DNA of 64,000 nucleotides from Micromonospora pisi. GTDB lineage: Bacteria > Actinomycetota > Actinomycetes > Mycobacteriales > Micromonosporaceae. Positions 25,996 to 34,658 of the stretch are shown piece by piece. The stretch lies in NCBI RefSeq assembly GCF_003633685.1, contig NZ_RBKT01000001.1:5332001-5396000 (forward strand). Direction: 5' to 3'. The translations under genes and the position numbers were made by a program. A model generated the notes under the pieces. It did no database searches, had not been told where the DNA came from, and saw only the letters and a list, made by a program, of their open reading frames with translations. Within the stretch, counting starts at the first letter, position 1. Every line of letters starts with the position of its first letter.

Positions 25996-26627
25996 TCCGC
26001 GTGCTGGAAGAGTTGCGAAGCAGGGTCGAGCGGTGCCGCGCCGCCGCAGCCGAGTCGGGCCTGGCGGTCGAGATCGGGCCGCCGCTCGCGTTGCGGGAGG
26101 CGCCCGCGGACGCGCCACCGGCCGCCGTGGCGGCGTTCCGGATGTTCGAGTGGGTCGACGGCCCGCTCTTCCGGTTCGACTGCCCCGACGAGCTGCGCTC
26201 GATCGAGGGGTGGCGGGCGCGGCCCGACATCGAGATGCTCCTGCCCATGCCGATCGATCTTGGCTGGGAGATGTGGTCGAGGCGATCCGTGACGGAGGGC
26301 CGCCTCGGCGTGCGCGGCGGCGAGACCATCTCCCTCGACCCGGTCAAGGGCGACGTGTACTACGTCGACGACTGGATGTGGTTCCAGGAGAACATCGACT
26401 GGGAGGTCGTCGAGGAGGTCCACCACCCGATCGCGCCGGACGCGGTGACCTTCTTCGCCGAGTGGGTCTTCGGGCCGCGCTATCCGGAGCTGGTCTCCCT
26501 CGTGCTCGGCCCCGGCCTGCTGGAGCACCGCATCCGGAAGGGCCGGAACAAGGGCGAGCTCACGGACGCCTGGCTGCGCCTACTTCAGCGGGCCGAGCTT
26601 CTCCAGGACTGCACGACGATGACGTAG
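25953..26627 (+). CDS. Uncharacterised soluble protein (possibly SUKH/SMI1-like)
   Basis: A protein of up to 224 residues. I do not recognise it with confidence. It starts [20 protein letters not shown]; the first 13 residues come from the 15-bp repeats, so ATG 25992 is an alternative start. It is rich in Trp and acidic residues, with [37 protein letters not shown] and [17 protein letters not shown]. The last part resembles the general look of SMI1/KNR4 (SUKH) proteins, many of which are immunity proteins, but no toxin is encoded nearby. A ribosome site is not obvious before any of the starts. Confidence 0.65.
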   Translation: MTTTAMTTTAMTTMVRVLEELRSRVERCRAAAAESGLAVEIGPPLALREAPADAPPAAVAAFRMFEWVDGPLFRFDCPDELRSIEGWRARPDIEMLLPMPIDLGWEMWSRRSVTEGRLGVRGGETISLDPVKGDVYYVDDWMWFQENIDWEVVEEVHHPIAPDAVTFFAEWVFGPRYPELVSLVLGPGLLEHRIRKGRNKGELTDAWLRLLQRAELLQDCTTMT

Positions 26628-26655
26628 ACGGCCATGCTCACCGCCACGAGCGCGC

Positions 26656-26690
26656 CTATGTGGCCACCAGCAGGGCTGGCGGCCACATAG
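26656..26690. terminator. Bidirectional terminator after msrA
   Basis: A 16-bp stem CTATGTGGCCACCAGC / GCTGGCGGCCACATAG (one mismatch) with an AGG loop. It lies ten bases beyond the msrA stop on the minus strand and also serves the convergent gene ending at 26627. Confidence 0.85.
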
Positions 26691-26700
26691 TTCCGGCAGG

Positions 26701-27369
<669 letters not shown>

Positions 27370-27451
27370 GGTTGGTCTCCTCTCGTACGTCTGCCGGGTG
27401 TAACGCTGGCCGGTCCGCGATCCTTACCCGGCTTACCCGCCTGCTGGCGGC

Positions 27452-27871
27452 TCAGGCGGGTGGGAGTGCGGCGGCGATCCGGGCGGCGTACCCGGTCGCC
27501 GAGTCGGCGTCGTCGTACGTGGTGCGGGGCCAGAAGAAGCCGCGCAGGCCGTCGCCCTTGGTCCGGGGCACCACGTGGGTGTGCAGGTGCGGCACGGACT
27601 GGGAGACCCGGTTGTTCATGGCCACGAAGGTGCCGCCGCAGCCGAGGCCGGTCTCGACCGCGACCGTGATCCGACGTACCAGGCCGAAGTATCCAGCAAG
27701 CGATGAAACAGGCAAATCAGGCAGGACCTCGTAGTGTTCGCGCGGTACGACCAGCACGTGCCCCCGGAACACCGGCCTGGTGTCCAGAAACGCCACCCCG
27801 GCCGGTTCGTCGGCGACGGTGAAGGCCGGCACGGAACCCGCGACAATGCCACAGAACACGCAAGGCAACAC
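27452..27871 (-). CDS. HIT family protein
   Basis: A 139-residue histidine-triad protein. The nucleotide-binding motif is HLHTHVVPR (HxHxHxx), preceded by the conserved GHVLVVPREHYEVL. An N-terminal CVFCGIVAG gives the zinc-ligand cysteines seen in many HIT proteins. Such enzymes hydrolyse nucleotide phosphoramidates or dinucleotides. The GTG start at 27871 is close to and divergent from the metB-type gene, leaving only 23 bp between start codons. Confidence 0.92.
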   Translation of the reverse strand: MLPCVFCGIVAGSVPAFTVADEPAGVAFLDTRPVFRGHVLVVPREHYEVLPDLPVSSLAGYFGLVRRITVAVETGLGCGGTFVAMNNRVSQSVPHLHTHVVPRTKGDGLRGFFWPRTTYDDADSATGYAARIAAALPPA

Positions 27872-27894
27872 CCGGGCAGACTAACGTCACGCAG

Positions 27895-29037
27895 ATGAAC
27901 TACGGCTTCGAGACGCTCGCCATCCACGCCGGTCAGGAACCTGATCCACGTACCGGCGCGGTGGTCACACCGATCTACGCGACCAGCACCTACGCCCAGG
28001 ACGAAGTCGGGTCACCCCGGCTCGGCTACGAGTACAGCCGCTCGGCGAACCCGACCCGCGCGGCCCTGCAGGAATGCCTCGCCGCGCTGGAGGGCGGCCA
28101 GGTCGGGCTCGCCTTCGCCAGCGGCCTCGCCGCCGAGGACGCCCTGCTCCGTACGGTCTGCCGGCCCGGCGACCACGTGGTGATCCCGGACGACGCGTAC
28201 GGCGGCACGTACCGGCTCTTCGCCAAGGTGCTGCACCGCTGGGGGCTGGAGTGGACCGCGGCGAGGATCTCCGACCCGGACGCCGTACGGGCCGCCGTCC
28301 GCCCCGGTCAGACCAAGGTCGTCTGGGTGGAGACGCCGACCAACCCGCTGCTCGGCATCGCCGACATCGCGGCACTCGCCTCGATCGCCCACGAGGCCGG
28401 GGCGCTGCTCGCGGTCGACAACACGTTCGCGTCGCCGTACCTGCAACAGCCGCTGGCGCACGGGGCGGACGTGGTCGTCCACTCCACCACCAAGTACCTC
28501 GGCGGCCACTCCGACGTGATCGGTGGCGCGCTCATCGCCGCCGACCGGGGACTGGGCGAGGAGCTGACCTACCACCAGAACGCGATGGGCGGCGTACCCG
28601 GCCCGTTCGACGCCTGGCTCACCCTGCGCGGCGTGAAGACCCTCGGCGTACGGATGGACCGGCACTGCGACAACGCGGAGCGGGTGGTGGACTACCTGAG
28701 CACCCACCGGGCGGTCGCCGAGGTGCGTTACCCCGGCCTGCCCGATCACCCGGGGCACGAGACGGCGGCCAAGCAGATGCGCCGGTTCGGCGGCATGATC
28801 TCGTTCCGGGCGGCCGGTGGCGAGGCGCACGCGGTGGAGATCTGCAACCGGGCCAAGCTCTTCGTGCTCGCCGAGTCGCTCGGCGGGGTGGAATCGCTGA
28901 TCGAACACCCTGGTCGGATGACACACGCGAGTGCCGCCGGCTCGGCGCTTGAAGTTCCCGCCGATCTCGTGCGACTGTCTGTCGGCATCGAGACGGCTGA
29001 CGACCTGCTCGCCGATTTGGAGCAGGCGCTCGGCTGA
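27895..29037 (+). CDS. metB: Cystathionine gamma-synthase/lyase family PLP enzyme
   Basis: A 380-residue member of the Cys/Met metabolism PLP family. The Schiff-base lysine is Lys200 in STTKYLGGHSD, Asp174 in VDNTFASPY contacts the pyridine nitrogen, and the Tyr/Arg phosphate pair is in YEYSRSANPTR. It either makes cystathionine from an acylhomoserine and cysteine or cleaves it to cysteine; the sequence alone does not decide. With cbs at 18.2 kb, a lyase role in reverse transsulfuration is likely. There is no ribosome site before ATG 27895, and TAACGT at 27882-27887 could be a -10, so the message may be leaderless. Confidence 0.9.
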   Translation: MNYGFETLAIHAGQEPDPRTGAVVTPIYATSTYAQDEVGSPRLGYEYSRSANPTRAALQECLAALEGGQVGLAFASGLAAEDALLRTVCRPGDHVVIPDDAYGGTYRLFAKVLHRWGLEWTAARISDPDAVRAAVRPGQTKVVWVETPTNPLLGIADIAALASIAHEAGALLAVDNTFASPYLQQPLAHGADVVVHSTTKYLGGHSDVIGGALIAADRGLGEELTYHQNAMGGVPGPFDAWLTLRGVKTLGVRMDRHCDNAERVVDYLSTHRAVAEVRYPGLPDHPGHETAAKQMRRFGGMISFRAAGGEAHAVEICNRAKLFVLAESLGGVESLIEHPGRMTHASAAGSALEVPADLVRLSVGIETADDLLADLEQALG

Positions 29038-29059
29038 GGCTTCGGGGGAGGGGTGGGGA

Positions 29060-30454
29060 GTGCAGGAGCTCATGCCGACCTGGGTGGGCGCGACCGCCAA
29101 GCAGATCGCCCGGGCGGTCCGTCGAGGTGACGCGTCGGCGACCCAGGTGGTGGCCGACCACCTCGACCACATCGCCCGGAGCGACGGCGAACTCGCCGCG
29201 TTCCGGGTGATCCGGGGCGGTGAGGCGATCGTCGAGGCGGAGAAGGTCGACGAGCAGGACGACCTGGCCAACCTGCCGCTCGCCGGGGTGCCGATCGCGG
29301 TCAAGGAGAACACCGCCGTGGCCGGCCTGCCGACCTGGAACGGTTCCGCCGCCGCCCGCACCGCGATCGCCGAGGACGACCACGAGGTGGTCCGGCGGCT
29401 GCGCGGTGCGGGCGCGGTCATCGTCGGCGTCACCCGGATGCCCGAACTGGGCCTCTGGGCGCTCACCGACGACGAGAGCGCCACCACCCGCAACCCCTGG
29501 GACCCGGACCGCACCCCTGGCGGGTCGTCCGGTGGCGCCGCGGCGGCGGTCGCCTCCGGGCTGGTCCCGATCGCCCACGGCAACGACGCGTTGGGCTCGC
29601 TGCGCATCCCGGCCGCCTGCTGCGGACTGGTCGCGCTCAAACCCGGCTCGGGTGTGGTGCCGTCCCAGCTCGGCGCGGACGACTGGTTCGGGCTGACCGA
29701 GCACGGCATCCTCGCCACCACCGTGGCCGACGCCGCCGTCGGCTTCTCCGTCCTCGCCGGCCGGCGACCGGACAAGCTGGTCCCGCCGCAGCGGCTGCGG
29801 GTGGCGGTCTCACTGCGCTCGCCGGTGAGCGGCGTACGCCCGGACGCGCCCAACACCGACGCGGTCGCCACCGGCGCCCGACTCCTCGCCGCAGCCGGGC
29901 ACGACACGGTCACGGCGGACCCGGTCTACCCGACCGCGATCGGCCTGCGCGGGATCGCCACCTGGCTCGCCGCCGCCGCCCGCGACGCCGAAGCGGCCGG
30001 GGTGGACCGGCGCAACCTGCAACGGCGCACCCGGCGGCACATCGGGCTCGGTGACTGGGCCTACCGCCGGGGTTACGTCCGGGAGGCCGACCGGGCCGCC
30101 TGGCGCGAGCGGTCCATCGGGTTCTTCACCGACAACTCGGTGGACCTGCTGCTCACCCCGGCGCTGGCCGCCGCCCCGCCGCCGGCCGACGGATGGGCGT
30201 CCCGTTCCTGGCGGGCGAACATGCTGACCAACATCCGGTACGCCCCGTACGCCGCGCCGTGGAACATCGCCGGCCTGCCGTCGCTGGTGGTGCCGGTCGG
30301 CGTACGACCGGACGGGCTCCCGGTCGGAGTGCAGCTGGTCGGGCCACCCGGCTCGGAACTGCTGCTGCTCGGCGTCGCCGGACAGTTCGAGATGACCGCG
30401 CCCTGGCCCCGGCACGCCCCCGGCTGGCCCCGCGTCCCCCAACCCATCGCCTGA
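29060..30454 (+). CDS. Amidase signature family protein
   Basis: A 464-residue amidase. The signature region reads TPGGSSGGAAAAVASGLVP and GNDALGSLRIPAACCGLVAL; the catalytic lysine is in IAVKENTAV, and the cis-serine and nucleophilic serine are in the glycine-rich stretch. It hydrolyses amide bonds; the substrate cannot be told by eye. The Asn-Asp-Ala-Leu in GNDALGS replaces the more usual GSDGGGS, a local oddity close to the active site. GTG 29060 follows a GGGGAGGGG site and begins 22 bp after the metB stop, so the two may be co-transcribed. Confidence 0.9.
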   Translation: MQELMPTWVGATAKQIARAVRRGDASATQVVADHLDHIARSDGELAAFRVIRGGEAIVEAEKVDEQDDLANLPLAGVPIAVKENTAVAGLPTWNGSAAARTAIAEDDHEVVRRLRGAGAVIVGVTRMPELGLWALTDDESATTRNPWDPDRTPGGSSGGAAAAVASGLVPIAHGNDALGSLRIPAACCGLVALKPGSGVVPSQLGADDWFGLTEHGILATTVADAAVGFSVLAGRRPDKLVPPQRLRVAVSLRSPVSGVRPDAPNTDAVATGARLLAAAGHDTVTADPVYPTAIGLRGIATWLAAAARDAEAAGVDRRNLQRRTRRHIGLGDWAYRRGYVREADRAAWRERSIGFFTDNSVDLLLTPALAAAPPPADGWASRSWRANMLTNIRYAPYAAPWNIAGLPSLVVPVGVRPDGLPVGVQLVGPPGSELLLLGVAGQFEMTAPWPRHAPGWPRVPQPIA

Positions 30455-30456
30455 CC

Positions 30457-30509
30457 GTTAGGAAGGGCCCCTTGTTAACGCTATGCGTTAACAAGGGGCC
30501 CTTCCTAAC
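30457..30509. repeat. Palindromic intergenic repeat, copy B
   Basis: A perfect inverted repeat: two 25-bp arms (GTTAGGAAGGGCCCC... outward) around a TAT centre. It begins two bases after the amidase stop. The arms share the AGGAAGGGCCCCTTGTTA core with copies A and C, but the centre differs. Confidence 0.92.
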
Positions 30510-30591
30510 GCGGATGCGGTGCGGCTGTGATGCCGGGCATCAGCGGGCCGCCCCCGGTGACGGGCCCGGGGCGGGATGCGACGATCGGGAC

Positions 30592-31815
30592 ATGACGGAC
30601 CTGGTCGGCCTTGCCGACGTACGCGCCGCGCGGGAACTGCTCGCCGGCATCACCCGGACCACCCCGCTCGAGCCGTCCCGGCCGTTGAGCGCCGCACTCG
30701 ACGGGCCGGTGTGGCTCAAGTGCGAGCATCTGCAGCGCGCCGGCTCGTACAAGGTACGCGGCGCGTACGTCCGGATCTCCCGGCTCTCGGAGGCGGAACG
30801 CGCCCGTGGCGTGGTGGCGGCGAGCGCCGGCAACCACGCGCAGGGGGTGGCCCTCGCCGCCGGCCTGCTCGGCATCTCGGCCACCGTCTTCATGCCGGTC
30901 GGCGCGCCCCTGCCCAAGGTCGCCGCGACCAAGGGGTACGGCGCCCAGATCGAACTGGTCGGCAACACCGTCGACGAGTCGCTCGTCGCGGCCCGGGACT
31001 TCGCCGAGCGCACCGGTGCGGTCTTCATCCACCCGTTCGACCACGCCGACGTGATCGCCGGCCAGGGCACGGTCGCGCTGGAGATCCTGGAGCAGTGCCC
31101 GGAGGTGAAGACGATCGTCGCCGGAGTCGGCGGTGGCGGGCTCGTCTCCGGTATCGCGGTGGCGGCGAAGGCCATCCGTCCCGACGTACGCGTCATCGGG
31201 GTGCAGGCGGCCGGCGCCGCCGCCTTCCCACCCTCGCTCCTCGCCGGCCGGCCGGTACGGCTGCCCGCCTACGCCACCATCGCCGACGGCATCGCCGTGG
31301 GGATTCCCGGTGACCTGACCTTCGCGCACGTGAGCAAGTTGGTCGACGAGGTCGTGACGGTCTCCGAGGAGGACATCTCCCGGGCCCTGCTGATGCTCCT
31401 GGAACGGGGCAAGCAGGTGGTCGAACCGGCCGGGGCGGTGGGCGTGGCCGCGTTGCTCGCCGGCGTCGTCGAGGTGGAGGCGCCGGTGGTCGCTGTCCTC
31501 TCCGGCGGCAACATCGACCCGCTGCTGATGCTGCGGGTGATCGAGCACGGACTCGCGGCGGCCGGCCGTTACCTGCGGTTGACCGTGCGCTGCAACGACC
31601 GTCCGGGGCAGTTGGCGCTGCTGTTGAGCCAGATCGCCGAGCATCGCGGCAACGTGGTCGACGTGGTGCACCTGCGGCAGAATCCGCACCTGCGGCTCGG
31701 CGAGGTCGAGGTCGCGCTCTCGGTGGAGACCCGGGGCGCGGAGCACTCCGATCGACTGATCAGTGCCCTACGAGCCAGTGGATACCAGGTCGCGTTCGGT
31801 GAGACGGCCGACTGA
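30592..31815 (+). CDS. ilvA: Threonine ammonia-lyase
   Basis: A 407-residue PLP enzyme that deaminates threonine to 2-oxobutanoate, the first step towards isoleucine. The Schiff-base lysine is Lys54 in AGSYKVRGAY, the SAGNHAQG loop contacts substrate, and the GVGGGGLVSG loop binds the PLP phosphate. The C-terminal 75 residues form one ACT domain (LRLTVRCNDRPGQLALLLSQ). This length and single ACT match the shorter actinobacterial/catabolic type rather than the two-ACT E. coli IlvA. 2-oxobutanoate is also made by cystathionine lyases, which links it to metB nearby. Confidence 0.92.
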   Translation: MTDLVGLADVRAARELLAGITRTTPLEPSRPLSAALDGPVWLKCEHLQRAGSYKVRGAYVRISRLSEAERARGVVAASAGNHAQGVALAAGLLGISATVFMPVGAPLPKVAATKGYGAQIELVGNTVDESLVAARDFAERTGAVFIHPFDHADVIAGQGTVALEILEQCPEVKTIVAGVGGGGLVSGIAVAAKAIRPDVRVIGVQAAGAAAFPPSLLAGRPVRLPAYATIADGIAVGIPGDLTFAHVSKLVDEVVTVSEEDISRALLMLLERGKQVVEPAGAVGVAALLAGVVEVEAPVVAVLSGGNIDPLLMLRVIEHGLAAAGRYLRLTVRCNDRPGQLALLLSQIAEHRGNVVDVVHLRQNPHLRLGEVEVALSVETRGAEHSDRLISALRASGYQVAFGETAD

Positions 31816-31822
31816 CCGACGA

Positions 31823-31896
31823 CCAGCTTCCGTCCCGTCGCCGATGCGGCAGGGAGCTGGCTGACCGGGGTCGGACCGAACATCTCGACCCCGGTC
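31823..31896. terminator. Terminator region between ilvA and greA
   Basis: Two stems fill the convergent gap: CCAGCT...AGCTGG (31823-31860) and a perfect 11-bp stem GACCGGGGTCG / CGACCCCGGTC (31863-31896) with a 12-nt loop. Confidence 0.75.
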
Positions 31897-31936
31897 GTGC
31901 CGTCGTGGACGGGACGGCCCCGCCGCCCCGGAGGGA

Positions 31937-32437
31937 TCAGCCGCCGAACGGCTCGAAGCCCACCACGGTGACCTTGATGTCCGCGCCGCTCGGCGCGGTG
32001 TAGGTGACCGTCTGACCGGCGCGGCTGCCGAGGATGGCCTTACCCAGGGCGGACTCCGGGCTGTAGACCGTGAGGTCGGTGGTGGCCGCGATCTCCCGGG
32101 AACCGAGGAGGAAGGTCTCCCGGTCCTCCTCGTCGTCGTCGAAGTGGATCGTGACGACGGTGCCGGGGGCGACGGAGTCGGCCTTGGGTGCCTCACCCAC
32201 CTGAGCGGTACGCAGCAGTTCCTGCAGGTAGCGGATGCGTCCCTCCTGCTTGCCCTGCTCCTCGCGGGCGGCGTGGTATCCGCCGTTCTCTCGCAGGTCG
32301 CCTTCTTCACGGCGTGCGTTGATCTCCGCGGCGATCACCGGGCGGCCAGCGATCAACTCGTTGAGCTCTGCCTGCAGGCGGTCGTGCGCGTCCTGGGACA
32401 GCCAGGTGGCGGGCGCCTCGCGGTCGGTCGTCGACAC
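31937..32437 (-). CDS. greA: Transcription elongation factor GreA
   Basis: A 166-residue GreA that rescues backtracked RNA polymerase by stimulating transcript cleavage. The coiled-coil half includes [20 protein letters not shown] with the acidic tip DLREN, and the C-terminal FKBP-like domain ends [20 protein letters not shown]. The GTG start at 32437 has GAGGAGAT upstream. An acidic insertion ([18 protein letters not shown]) is typical of actinobacterial GreA. It is convergent with ilvA. Confidence 0.95.
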   Translation of the reverse strand: MSTTDREAPATWLSQDAHDRLQAELNELIAGRPVIAAEINARREEGDLRENGGYHAAREEQGKQEGRIRYLQELLRTAQVGEAPKADSVAPGTVVTIHFDDDEEDRETFLLGSREIAATTDLTVYSPESALGKAILGSRAGQTVTYTAPSGADIKVTVVGFEPFGG

Positions 32438-32649
32438 AGACGATCTCCTCGGGTGAACGGACTACGGCGGACAGGACGAAGTACCAAGTTACCAGTGCGC
32501 TACACACCGGACGGGCAGTGATTTATTGCCGAACCCGACTGAACCGCCCGAATCAGTTCCCGACAGTCCCTACGGCCCGTCCTGGGAGCGCTACCCCCGG
32601 GTCAGGTTCCGTTGCCCGGCTCAGGCCCGGCAACCGACCGAGTGCCGGT

Positions 32650-33084
32650 TCAGTGCGCTGCCCGGCAGCGGAGCACCTCGCCGATCATCGCCGGGCCGGA
32701 CGTACGGAGCAGGTGCTCGACCACCGGCTGGCGCTCACCGGGCGGGGCGTCTACGCGTACCTCTTCGCGGGCGACCTCGGCGCCGTCCCGGGAGCGGGCC
32801 CGTACCGCGCAGATCGCCGAGCTGCCGGCCGGGACGGTCACCCGGAACACCAGCCGCATCTGGCTGTCGGTAATGTCGGTGTAGGTGATCACCTGGGCGT
32901 CGTAGGTGGGATCGCCGTACTGCCGGTAGAGCCGAGCCGCGGCTAGTCCCAGCACGGCCAGCAGGGCGACCGCCAGCAGTGCGCTGAGCCAGGGCCGCCG
33001 ACGTCCGGAGGTGCGGCGGTGTCCGTACCGGCCCTCGGGGAAGACCGGCGTGTCGGAGGAACGGGTGGCGTTCGTCTCGGTCAC
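32650..33084 (-). CDS. DUF4307 membrane protein
   Basis: A 144-residue protein with an arginine-rich cytoplasmic start, one transmembrane helix ([21 protein letters not shown], about 32-52) and an external beta-rich domain ([20 protein letters not shown]) with two cysteines ([15 protein letters not shown]). This is the DUF4307 family, which in mycobacteria (Rv1081c) also sits between greA and mca. Start GTG 33084. No function is established. The 212 bp between it and greA (32438-32649) hold no feature I can support beyond the greA start region. Confidence 0.85.
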   Translation of the reverse strand: MTETNATRSSDTPVFPEGRYGHRRTSGRRRPWLSALLAVALLAVLGLAAARLYRQYGDPTYDAQVITYTDITDSQMRLVFRVTVPAGSSAICAVRARSRDGAEVAREEVRVDAPPGERQPVVEHLLRTSGPAMIGEVLRCRAAH

Positions 33085-33228
33085 CGGTCACATCTCCTGC
33101 GGGGCACGTTGTCGGTGGCATCGGCCAGAATGGCAGAGTCCATCTTCGCAGCCGGTGACCGAACGATACCGGCAGGTCAGCCGGTCGAGCCGCGGGGGCT
33201 CGACGGCAGCACGGACGAGGAGCATCCG

Positions 33229-34113
33229 TTGGCAGAGCAACTACGTCTCATGGCCGTACACGCCCATCCCGACGACGAGTCGAGCAAGGGCGCCGCGACC
33301 ATGGCGAAATACGTCGCCGAGGGCGTGAGCGTGCTCGTGGCGACCTGCACCGGCGGTGAGCGTGGCAGCGTCCTGAACCCCAAGCTGGACCGCCCGGACG
33401 TCTGGGCGAACATCGCCGACATCCGCCGGGCGGAGATGGACGCCGCCCGGGCCATTCTCGGCGTCGAGCAGGCGTGGCTCGGGTTCGTCGACTCCGGGCT
33501 GCCCGAGGGGGACCCGCTGCCGCCGCTGCCCGAGGGCTGTTTCGGGCTGCAGGACCTGGCGGTGGCGACCGGCCCGCTGGTCCGGCTGATCCGGGAGTTC
33601 CGGCCGCACGTGGTGACCACCTACCCGGAGGACGGCGGCTACCCGCACCCGGACCACATCATGTGCCACAAGATCACCGTGGCCGCCTTCGAGGCCGCCG
33701 GTGACCCCGACCAGTTCCCGGAGCTGGGCGAGGCGTGGCAGCCGTTGAAGCTCTACTACGACATCGGCTTCTCCAAGGCGCGGTTCATGGCGCTGCACGA
33801 GGCGGTGCTCGCGGCGGGTCTCACGTCGCCGTACGAGGAGTGGCTCAAGAACTGGGGGGAGGACCGCCCGGACAAGGGGCCACGGATCACCACCCGGGTG
33901 GAGTGCGCCGAGTACTTTCCTGTCCGCGACGACGCGCTGCGGGCTCACGCCACCCAGATCGACCCGGACGGCTTCTTCTTCCAGGTGCCGATGGAGATCC
34001 AGCAACGAGCCTGGCCGACCGAGGACTTCGAGTTGGTCAAGTCGCTGGTGGAGAGTCCGATGCCGGAGTCTGACCTCTTTGCCGGCATACGTGGGACCGC
34101 CCGTGCCCGTTGA
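33229..34113 (+). CDS. mca: Mycothiol S-conjugate amidase
   Basis: A 294-residue zinc amidase that cleaves mycothiol-bound toxins so the mercapturic acid can be exported. The metal motif is AHPDDE (His13, Asp16), with the third ligand in [10 protein letters not shown]. The N-terminus [20 protein letters not shown] and CTGGERGS are standard for Mca. TTG 33229 is chosen: GAGGAG lies seven bases upstream and the resulting length equals mycobacterial Mca. It proves mycothiol use and so actinobacterial origin. The gene is divergent from the DUF4307 gene. Confidence 0.95.
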   Translation: MAEQLRLMAVHAHPDDESSKGAATMAKYVAEGVSVLVATCTGGERGSVLNPKLDRPDVWANIADIRRAEMDAARAILGVEQAWLGFVDSGLPEGDPLPPLPEGCFGLQDLAVATGPLVRLIREFRPHVVTTYPEDGGYPHPDHIMCHKITVAAFEAAGDPDQFPELGEAWQPLKLYYDIGFSKARFMALHEAVLAAGLTSPYEEWLKNWGEDRPDKGPRITTRVECAEYFPVRDDALRAHATQIDPDGFFFQVPMEIQQRAWPTEDFELVKSLVESPMPESDLFAGIRGTARAR

Positions 34114-34164
34114 CCCAGTCCAGGCGTACTGTTGTGAGAGCTCGCCTATCGAAGGATCCCAGTC

Positions 34165-34461
34165 ATGCTGACCGCTGTGCAGGTGCTCGCGGCGAACAAC
34201 TTCGGGGACACCCGGACCGGTGGCCTGGCCGGCCCGATGGGCCTCTTCCTGATCGTGGTGCTGGCCATCGCCACGGTTCTGTTGATCCGCAACATGAACG
34301 CGCGGCTGCGGCGGTTGCCGGACCGGTTCCCCGACCAGCCCCTCGACGCCCGGTCCGGGCAGGCCGATTCGTCCGTTACGCGGGTCGGTGAGGCGGACTT
34401 GACAGAGGAATCTGGCGGGAGCGCTCCCAGTGCCTCCCACCAGGGCGGGAACGGCCGCTAG
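34165..34461 (+). CDS. Small single-pass membrane protein downstream of mca
   Basis: A 98-residue protein with one transmembrane helix (GLFLIVVLAIATVLLIRNMN, about 26-45), a basic stretch after it, then a disordered acidic/serine tail. The position straight after mca matches mycobacterial Rv1083, from memory, so the pairing may be old. It follows mca by 51 bp and is likely in the same transcript. No known function. Confidence 0.8.
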   Translation: MLTAVQVLAANNFGDTRTGGLAGPMGLFLIVVLAIATVLLIRNMNARLRRLPDRFPDQPLDARSGQADSSVTRVGEADLTEESGGSAPSASHQGGNGR

Positions 34462-34498
34462 CCGGCATGATCCCGGCTAAACCGGCCGGCCGCCCCCT

Positions 34499-34550
34499 GT
34501 TGCGCCAAACCGGTTTGGCTTAGCCTTCCGCCGGGGACCAAAAGTCCCCG
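34499..34550 (+). promoter_or_regulatory. Promoter with palindromic operator and 5' UTR hairpin, GGDEF-EAL gene
   Basis: The 16-bp perfect palindrome GCCAAACCGGTTTGGC (34504-34519) lies between a -35-like TTGCGC (34499-34504) and a -10-like TAGCCT (34521-34526), spacing 16. A related half-site, GCTAAACCGG, is a few bases upstream. A 7-bp hairpin CGGGGAC-CAAAA-GTCCCCG (34532-34550) follows. The placement suits a repressor of the leader ORF and the c-di-GMP gene. No matching regulator is encoded next to it. Confidence 0.5.
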
Positions 34551-34574
34551 CACCGTGCGCGGGAGGGGGCGCCG

Positions 34575-34658
34575 ATGAGAGTCAGACCCGACGCCCGGCG
34601 CGGTGCGCGGCCCGCTGACGCCCTGCGTCCGGGAACTGTGGGCGGAGGCGGCCCGTGA
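34575..34658 (+). CDS. Predicted 27-residue leader ORF coupled to the GGDEF-EAL gene
   Basis: ATG 34575 follows a strong GGGAGGGGG site. The frame encodes a basic peptide, MRVRPDARRGARPADALRPG plus TVGGGGP, and stops at TGA 34656-34658, which overlaps the GTG start of the next gene (GTGA). Such an overlap would couple translation of the large gene to this peptide. It is supported by layout only. Confidence 0.4.
   Translation: MRVRPDARRGARPADALRPGTVGGGGP

Noticed and set aside
34520-34575. A c-di-GMP riboswitch upstream of the GGDEF-EAL gene
   Set aside because: The leader hairpin CGGGGAC-CAAAA-GTCCCCG lacks the conserved bulges and tetraloop receptor of GEMM riboswitches.
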